From the NCBI GenBank assembly GCA_013398015.1, contig VZRR01007906.1, forward strand, positions 1 to 64,000: a stretch of DNA of 64,000 nucleotides, written 5' to 3'. Below are positions 59,001-64,000 of the stretch, piece by piece. The notes under the pieces are model-generated. The model saw nothing but the letters and a program-made list of their open reading frames with translations, was not told the origin of the DNA and did no database searches. Positions within the stretch are counted from its first letter, which is position 1. Every line of letters starts with the position of its first letter. Made by a program: the position numbers and the translations under genes. Source of the DNA: Oreocharis arfaki. Its lineage: Eukaryota > Chordata > Aves > Passeriformes > Paramythiidae.

Positions 59001-59596
59001 CTGAGAGTAAATTTTTTCTTTCACTGTCTCCTTTGCCCTTCCTGCTTCTGGCCAACAGAATGGTAGGATGGCTCCCTTCTGCACCAAGGCAGTAGTAGGT
59101 CTCTCCAGCCAGACAGAAGGCTGATACAATACTGTACCATTGTCTCTTAGGCAAAAAAGTAATGCTGGTGGACCTTGTGTCCCTGTACCATTGTCTCTTA
59201 GGCAAAAATGTTATCCCTAGTTATTCCAGACTGGAAATACTATCAGCTCTGTGTGGAAGTGAGGATGAAACATTACCTTTATTAAACTCAAATGCAGAGC
59301 ATGTTACTGCTGGGAGAGTCTCTTTTATAATCTCCACTCTTATACTCCAGGGGTTTTTCAGTATGTTTATGAGCAGAGTGTGTCTGCTGCGAGGAGAGGA
59401 AGAAGCAGGTGCTGATTCACTGTCTCTTCTTGGCCAGGTCACAAACATAAAGAAAACATTAAAAGCTACAGCCTCGTCGTCGGCACAGGAGATGGAACAG
59501 CAGCTGGTAGAGCGAGAGTGCCCTCCACACACAGAACAAAGGCAGCCCACAAAGAAGATGTCCAAAGTCAAAGGGCTGGTCTCCAGCCGTCACTAG
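52909..59596 (+). CDS. COPS7B: COP9 signalosome subunit 7B (six coding exons, complete)
   Basis: A subunit of the COP9 signalosome, the complex that removes NEDD8 from cullins and so controls cullin-RING ubiquitin ligases in nucleus and cytosol. Coding exons are 52909-53070, 54251-54326, 55844-55932, 56516-56718, 57986-58091 and 59438-59596, joined in frame with GT/AG sites to give 264 residues, the human length. The start reads MAGEQKPSCNLLEQFILLAK. Residues 1 to about 160 form the PCI helical/winged-helix domain, and the C-terminal helix with KKTLKATASSSAQEMEQQL joins the subunit bundle. It is the 7B and not the 7A paralogue by close agreement with human COPS7B as I recall it and by the PDE6D neighbour. 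The tail ends KVKGLVSSRH. Confidence 0.97.
53071..54250 (+). other. COPS7B: COPS7B intron 2
   Basis: 1.2 kb, unique sequence, proper splice ends, nothing else seen. Confidence 0.85.
54251..54326 (+). CDS. COPS7B: COPS7B exon 3
   Basis: 76 bases, acceptor CCCCATCCAG, donor GTAG|GTAAGA. Encodes LAEGSNAAYFQLLNLFAYGT then YRDYV, and the first base of Ala80. Confidence 0.95.
54327..55843 (+). other. COPS7B: COPS7B intron 3
   Basis: 1.5 kb, proper splice ends, no recognised repeat or extra exon. Confidence 0.85.
55844..55932 (+). CDS. COPS7B: COPS7B exon 4
   Basis: 89 bases, acceptor GCATTAACAG, donor AAG|GTAAAG. Encodes ANKDNLPELTVTQKNKLKHL then TIVSLASRMK in the PCI domain. Confidence 0.95.
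55933..56515 (+). other. COPS7B: COPS7B intron 4
   Basis: 583 bases, acceptor CTGTTTTTAG. Nothing else seen. Confidence 0.85.
56516..56718 (+). CDS. COPS7B: COPS7B exon 5
   Basis: 203 bases, donor GAATG|GTGAGG. Encodes residues 110-176, the core winged-helix part of the PCI domain, with [20 protein letters not shown] and EVDFCIGRDIQKKDI. Confidence 0.95.
56719..57985 (+). other. COPS7B: COPS7B intron 5
   Basis: 1.3 kb with proper splice ends. The 133-codon frame just after the donor (56716-57117) is read-through of the intron in another frame and not a gene. Confidence 0.8.
57986..58091 (+). CDS. COPS7B: COPS7B exon 6
   Basis: 106 bases, acceptor TATCTTGCAG, donor GAG|GTGGGT. Completes Trp177 and encodes [20 protein letters not shown] and onward to QVEME. 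Confidence 0.95.
58555..58570 (+). promoter_or_regulatory. CTCF-like motif in COPS7B intron 6
   Basis: CCGTTAGGTGGCAGCA fits the core TAGGTGGCAG of the CTCF consensus, with weaker agreement at the left edge. It lies in a short CG-rich island that stands out from the AT-richer intron. Confidence 0.45.
59132..59208 (+). repeat. COPS7B: 26-base perfect direct repeat (two copies)
   Basis: The copies at 59132-59157 and 59183-59208 are identical, with an offset of 51 bases. Each contains a pyrimidine-rich tract ending TCTCTTAG|G, like a 3' splice site. It looks like a recent local duplication, 230 bases before the real exon 7 acceptor. Confidence 0.85.
59438..59596 (+). CDS. COPS7B: COPS7B exon 7 with stop
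   Basis: Encodes the last 52 residues, from VTNIKKTLKATASSSAQEME through the basic tail TKKMSKVKGLVSSRH, and the stop TAG at 59594-59596. Confidence 0.96.
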   Translation, partial: VTNIKKTLKATASSSAQEMEQQLVERECPPHTEQRQPTKKMSKVKGLVSSRH

Positions 59597-60800
59597 AACA
59601 TACCATCTAAATGTCATTCAGTTAGGAATGACAACAGGAGGAGCAAAAAGGGCCTGCGTCTCCTTTTTCAGTGGGTTCTGGGCCAGTCCCTTCCCGGCTG
59701 GCAAGTAAAAGCCCTGTTTGAATACAGCTCTCAGTTGGCAGCACCTGGCTAAGTTACACTGTGCCACCCCTATGAGTTTTCAGGGTGTCCCTGTTCTGGT
59801 CCTGTCAAGAGGGACTTTTAAAGAAAGGGACTAACCAAAAGGGGCAGGAAAAAACCAAAATATCTGTGGACCGTTTTGCTCCCTCCCAGCTAGTTTCATT
59901 GCTGCTTAACCTTGAGGAAGCTGCTGTACTAAATTAGATCATGGGAGAGCTTCTATAGCAAGCATCTGAATCCCAGGGTTGAAGTGTGGCTACCAAAGCC
60001 AGGCTGGGAGCGAGGAAGCCATCAACACAGATCTTTTCATTCCCAAAGGGAGTGCAGGAAGGTTTCTAGGCCAGGAACTGTTTTACATGGAAGTCTTCAG
60101 CCTTTCCACTACCCCTGTCTATTTTAAACTGGGGTGAAATTCACACTACCTCGCTCTGTGAAGATGAGTTCCAGTGCTGGGCTGTTTACTTAACTGTATG
60201 TTTACTGCCCTTACTAAGCCCTTTAATCTCTCACAGATTTAAAGCACTGTTCTGCATCTCTGAGGCATCAGTACAATAAGGAGGAAGCAGGCTGCTCTTT
60301 CACAGTCCTTGCAGGTGGTTAGGGGCATGCTAGAAACTGTTCCTCCTGAATGTGATGTGACCTCCTAGAGCTGCTTGTGAGTTGTTTCCCCCATTTATTA
60401 CCTTCTAAGGGTAATGCAGTCACTCTTCCTTGGATGCTGGCGACAGTGGGAGAGGAGCCTGTTTGGCATCGAGGCAGGCTGGTGGCCCAGGACCCACTGG
60501 CAGGGGTCGCAGCAGCATCCCCTTGCTGAAGCAATGGACTTGACTAGTCTTTCTGAATTTTGAACATTTTCAGGTTGTATTTTCCTCCCTTTTTTTTTTT
60601 TTGTACATTGTTGTGATTCTAAAGCATTTCAGCCTTTGTTTTGTGGGGGTTTTTTATTTGTTACAAACTAACTTGGGGTGATTTGCACCTAGTTTGGCAA
60701 GGTGTGGGGTTTTTTTTAAGGGGGAGGCATTGGAACAGCAATTCATAAAAAAGCACATTTTAGAAAAAAAAAATTAAAAATGCTGATTTAATGTCAGAGT
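59597..60800 (+). other. COPS7B: COPS7B 3' UTR
   Basis: About 1.2 kb from the stop to a likely cleavage site near 60795. The last 230 bases are U-rich with long T runs, then A-rich ending in ATTAAA. No other strong hexamer is obvious earlier. Confidence 0.7.
60773..60778 (+). terminator. COPS7B: COPS7B likely poly(A) signal ATTAAA
   Basis: ATTAAA within an A-rich run, followed about 35-55 bases later by T/G-rich sequence (60805-60840). Inferred from position. Confidence 0.6.
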
Positions 60801-63800
60801 CTGGAGTCTTGACTTTGAGGCTGTTTTAGGCTTGTTGTCCAATGGCACTTGTTCACTTGAGCATTTATTTGATTCTTGGTGTATGTTTACCGAAGGTCTG
60901 ACTGATCTCCCTGATGCATCTGGGAGACGGGGAAGCCTTTTCACATTTTGTCAGTAGTTAATCTTTGTCCAGATTTGTGCAGAAGGATCTGTGGCAAGGC
61001 TGGTCACTGAGCCCTGTGTCCTGAGCCTAAATAACTTCGATGGCTGGCTGTGGGAGGTTTGTAGATGTGCATTGTCTTAGGCCAGTCAGTTCCTTCCTTT
61101 GGGTCTAGCAGAGTGCTGCTTTGTAGTTTGGCCCTTGCATTTCACTTCTGTAAAGAAGCAGGCAGGGGAGCTGTTTAAGCAGAGGACTGTGACAATGCTC
61201 CAGTCCTGCAGCCAGCTGTCACCTGCACTTGCTCGTGCAACGCACGTGCCTTCCTCTTACTGCTACCAGGACTCTTTGCCGTCTGCATGTTTGCAGTCCT
61301 CAGTCACAGGACTTGCTCACTTATGAAAGTAAATCTCTCTCCTTTTCTTCTCCTGCAATGCAGGCACACCAGCTTTTAATCTGGAGAGGAAGATCTAAAT
61401 ACTCTTCCTCTGAGTCACCTCCCAGAAACTTCTGATTCTGGTCAGGCTTTTGATTCTTTACCAGCTCTCTCTCCCCCTAGAAATGCAACAGGGATATTAA
61501 GTGGATAAGCCCAGAGCATGAACCCTTCACCAGTAACTCATGGGAACTGTTTCCCAAGCAGTGGCAGTATTGGCTCCTGTTTCAGCTTCTCCCAGTGTTT
61601 AGCTGACAGCTTCTCAGGAGGTGCAGGTGGACCTTGTGTCCCCAAGTCTGTGTGAAGGAAATGGACTGGGTCTGTTTCTGGCTTGCTGCGTGGACAGCTG
61701 TAATGTCCTGGTCATCCAGTTCCTCACTGGATTTGACTAGTGAGGAGAGGCTCTACGGTCCTCTTTCCTTTCCATTTTTAATACCAGTCCTGCTAAGAGG
61801 CAGGAGGAATACAGATGCCATTGGGAATCATTTTAGCTCCTCATCAAGACACAGTCTGCTGGGGAAGTAGATGTGAGTTTGGCACCCTGGGTGTTTATTC
61901 CCTGCCAGTTACAGGAGTCATATTAGTTTGCTGAAGCTTGGAAGTTTTTGAGTTTGTTCTTGTGTTTTTGCTGTTCTCAAAGCCTGGCTGGAGGTGAGGA
62001 TCTTATTTATGCTTTGGTACGCATTGCCTTTGATCAGCAAAGCAGCAAGGGAGGAAATAGCACTTTGAATAAAGAGGTGTCCCACGTCTGATGGTGACAG
62101 AGGATGGAGAAGGGACTGGGGTATTGGAGGGGATGGAGCTGTTTGCATGTTTGGCTTTCCTGGTGTGCCAGCGATGGGCTTGGTGCTGCAAAAGGAGGGG
62201 GACGTCTGCAATGAGCCCAGGCTGAGATGAGTCATTAACAAATGACATGCACAGAGTACCTGGGGGAGGCAAACAGCTCTGCAGCAGCTGGTTAATGAAT
62301 CTGGCTTGAAGGAAAGAGTTAGAAGCTATTCCAGGAATGAAGCAGAAGGCAGAGTTGTTAACAGGCAAGGATGCAGGAGGTGCTGTGCTGTTTGAGAAGG
62401 ACAACAGATAAGGACTGCATTGACTCACTGTGACTACACGAAGGGCAGCAACTCAGAGCAGAGTTGTGTGAATTAGGGGCTGGTAGGGGATGAATTGTGG
62501 GCAGTTTTGAGTGGGGAGTGCCCAGGGAGCTGAACTGCTGTGGGGACAAGAGGGAGGTGGAAGCAGAGGCAGGTTTGATGCAAACTCCCATGGATTGCCT
62601 GTGCCTGCTGGAGGCAGCTAACACAGCTTGTCTGAGCACTGCTGGACGCTGCTCCCAGGGCGAGCATCCTGCCCTGCTTTGGTTTATGGCAGCGATGGGA
62701 TGCTCCAGCTGCAGCTCACTCCAAGATTGCAGCAGGACAGACTTTGAGCTATTGAACTTCTGTTTGCTTTTTCCACCCAGAGGGAGAGAAAGTGGATGGA
62801 ACTGCCTTCCCTCTGCTCTTCAGGGCTTTATTGTCTAGCTTTGTGTTCTGCAGCTCCACTTGTACTAGTGCTTGTTTAATATGGAATTGAGCACTGAGCT
62901 GGAAAATGGAAGAGAGGATCTCAGCTGATTGCAGTGCTGGTAGGCTGCCCTAGCCCTAAAGCTGTGCCTCATGCTAACAAATGTCCCTGGCAGCCCTGCC
63001 GTGACTCGGTTGATACCGGCTAACATCAGACAATTCTGGAACACGATGGAGCAGTGCTGATGTCAGTCTTTTACAGAAAAAAAAGAAGTTTTGGGTTGAA
63101 ATCTCTTCCTCTTTTAGTTCCCTCCTCACCTTCTTCGCTAAGTTGAATGGTAACTTACTCTTTATGTTGAGAACAGGAGGGAAAATCAGTGATGCTGACA
63201 GACCCTTCTGTGTTCAGACTTGAGACTTGTCCTGCAATCAATCTTGTGCAGACCTAGGAAATCCCATGGGTGCTTGCGGAGCTGCTCTCAGGCTTGCAGA
63301 TCTCTCTCTGTGGATTGTGTACAGGAGTAGGACCTGCAGAGCTGCTCTCCAGAGTGAAGCTGGGGAAAATGAAGCTTCTGTTCTTAAAGAAGACAGTGGT
63401 GGAAAGAAATGGCCGTTTTCCTACCAGCCCTGCAAAGTGAATTTTGCTGAACATCTTTCAGTTCCTGAAAGAATGGAAGAGGATACAGACCTCAGAGGGT
63501 GGTTTTGGTTTTGGTTCTTATCCTAGGAGGGCAAAATGTGTTGGTCCACGTGTGCAAAGCAGACTTGGGCTTATTCATTGCAGGAAAGACAGAAGAAACA
63601 GGGCCCTTACATTTGATAGCTGTATTAGAACATAAATCACATGGGTAAACCAGACTTTTCCTAAACTTTCAGTTCTGTACAGGTTTATATGAGTTCAGCT
63701 AAACTGGAAACCACACAAAGCCCACCCTTGCACAGTAAAACAGTCCAAGCTTGTGCGTTTGTGGGGCTGTTTGTGCTGGGGTTTGTTACTTTTGTGTCTG

Positions 63801-64000
63801 AGCCTGTTGCAAACTGCAGTGCAGGAAAAACAACCTTGCTCTTTATTATTCAAAAAAAATGGGGAAATTGAGAAATCTAAGAGCTTGCCCCACAAATGCA
63901 TCAACCCAGCTAGCCAGATCTCAGGCACCTGGTCACAAACAAAGTTTCCTGTTGTTTTTTTCCACACCGCTAAGTCCTCTGTAGCACCTGACCTAATGCA
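60801..64000. other. Downstream of COPS7B, nothing recognised
   Basis: 3.2 kb of unique DNA. Frames up to 141 codons on the minus strand (62003-62428) and others on plus lack any motif I know. In the human order NPPC would be the next gene, but no natriuretic-peptide sequence was seen here. Confidence 0.55.

Larger units (their letters stand above)
58092..59437 (+). other. COPS7B: COPS7B intron 6
   Basis: 1.35 kb. It contains a sharply bounded CG-rich island (58505-58650) with a CTCF-like site and a 26-base direct repeat (59132-59157 and 59183-59208) whose copies resemble 3' splice sites. The true acceptor is CTTCTTGGCCAG before 59438. Confidence 0.8.

Noticed and set aside
61918..62667. Cluster of minus-strand frames downstream of COPS7B
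   Set aside because: Checked for natriuretic-peptide (NPPC) features such as the cysteine ring near the C-terminus. None found, and the frames overlap in different phases.
1..64000. tRNA, rRNA, CRISPR, phage or plasmid features
   Set aside because: No tRNA box A/B pair with a cloverleaf, no regular spaced repeats and no prokaryotic gene organisation. The DNA is a vertebrate nuclear locus.

Overview
This is vertebrate nuclear DNA, almost certainly from a bird. The evidence is four degenerate CR1 LINE pieces, intron-rich genes with CpG-island promoters, and the gene order PTMA - PDE6D - COPS7B, which I recall from human 2q37 in the same relative orientations. No bacterial, phage, plasmid or CRISPR features are present. 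Most long open frames are chance ORFs in GC-rich DNA or cross the assembly gap.

Layout. 1-540 (+) is the 3' UTR tail of PTMA (prothymosin alpha) with its poly(A) signal. 541-11084 is about 10.5 kb between PTMA and PDE6D. It is GC-rich and holds CpG-rich blocks, CTCF-like motifs, a CR1 fragment, an array of seven CCAAT boxes (plus one CCAAC) leading into a TATA box, and an unidentified coiled-coil-like reading frame with splice-like borders. 11085-46460 (-) is PDE6D: all five coding exons can be placed, although exon 1 is cut by a 704-base N gap (45717-46420). Its first intron is about 28 kb and AT-rich. The introns contain MIR-like ancient SINE remnants, a perfect CRE and, inside the promoter CpG island, an RFX X-box. 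46461-50845 separates two divergent genes and holds three CR1 pieces. 50846-60800 (+) is COPS7B: a noncoding first exon in a CpG island, then six coding exons giving a full 264-residue protein, and a 1.2 kb 3' UTR. 60800-64000 is downstream DNA with no recognisable gene.

Function. PDE6D encodes the prenyl-binding chaperone that carries farnesylated and geranylgeranylated proteins to membranes and cilia. COPS7B encodes a PCI-domain subunit of the COP9 signalosome, the cullin deneddylase. PTMA is a small acidic nuclear protein whose coding part lies left of the window. The genes are neighbours by conserved synteny and I see no shared pathway.

Exon boundaries were assigned by eye from reading-frame continuity, GT/AG sites and remembered protein families. 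No search was run. The most interesting unexplained signals are the phased CCAAT/TATA promoter at 2612-2930, the orphan exon-like frame at 3916-4065 (-), the X-box inside PDE6D, and the CR1-bearing gap between the divergent PDE6D and COPS7B promoters.
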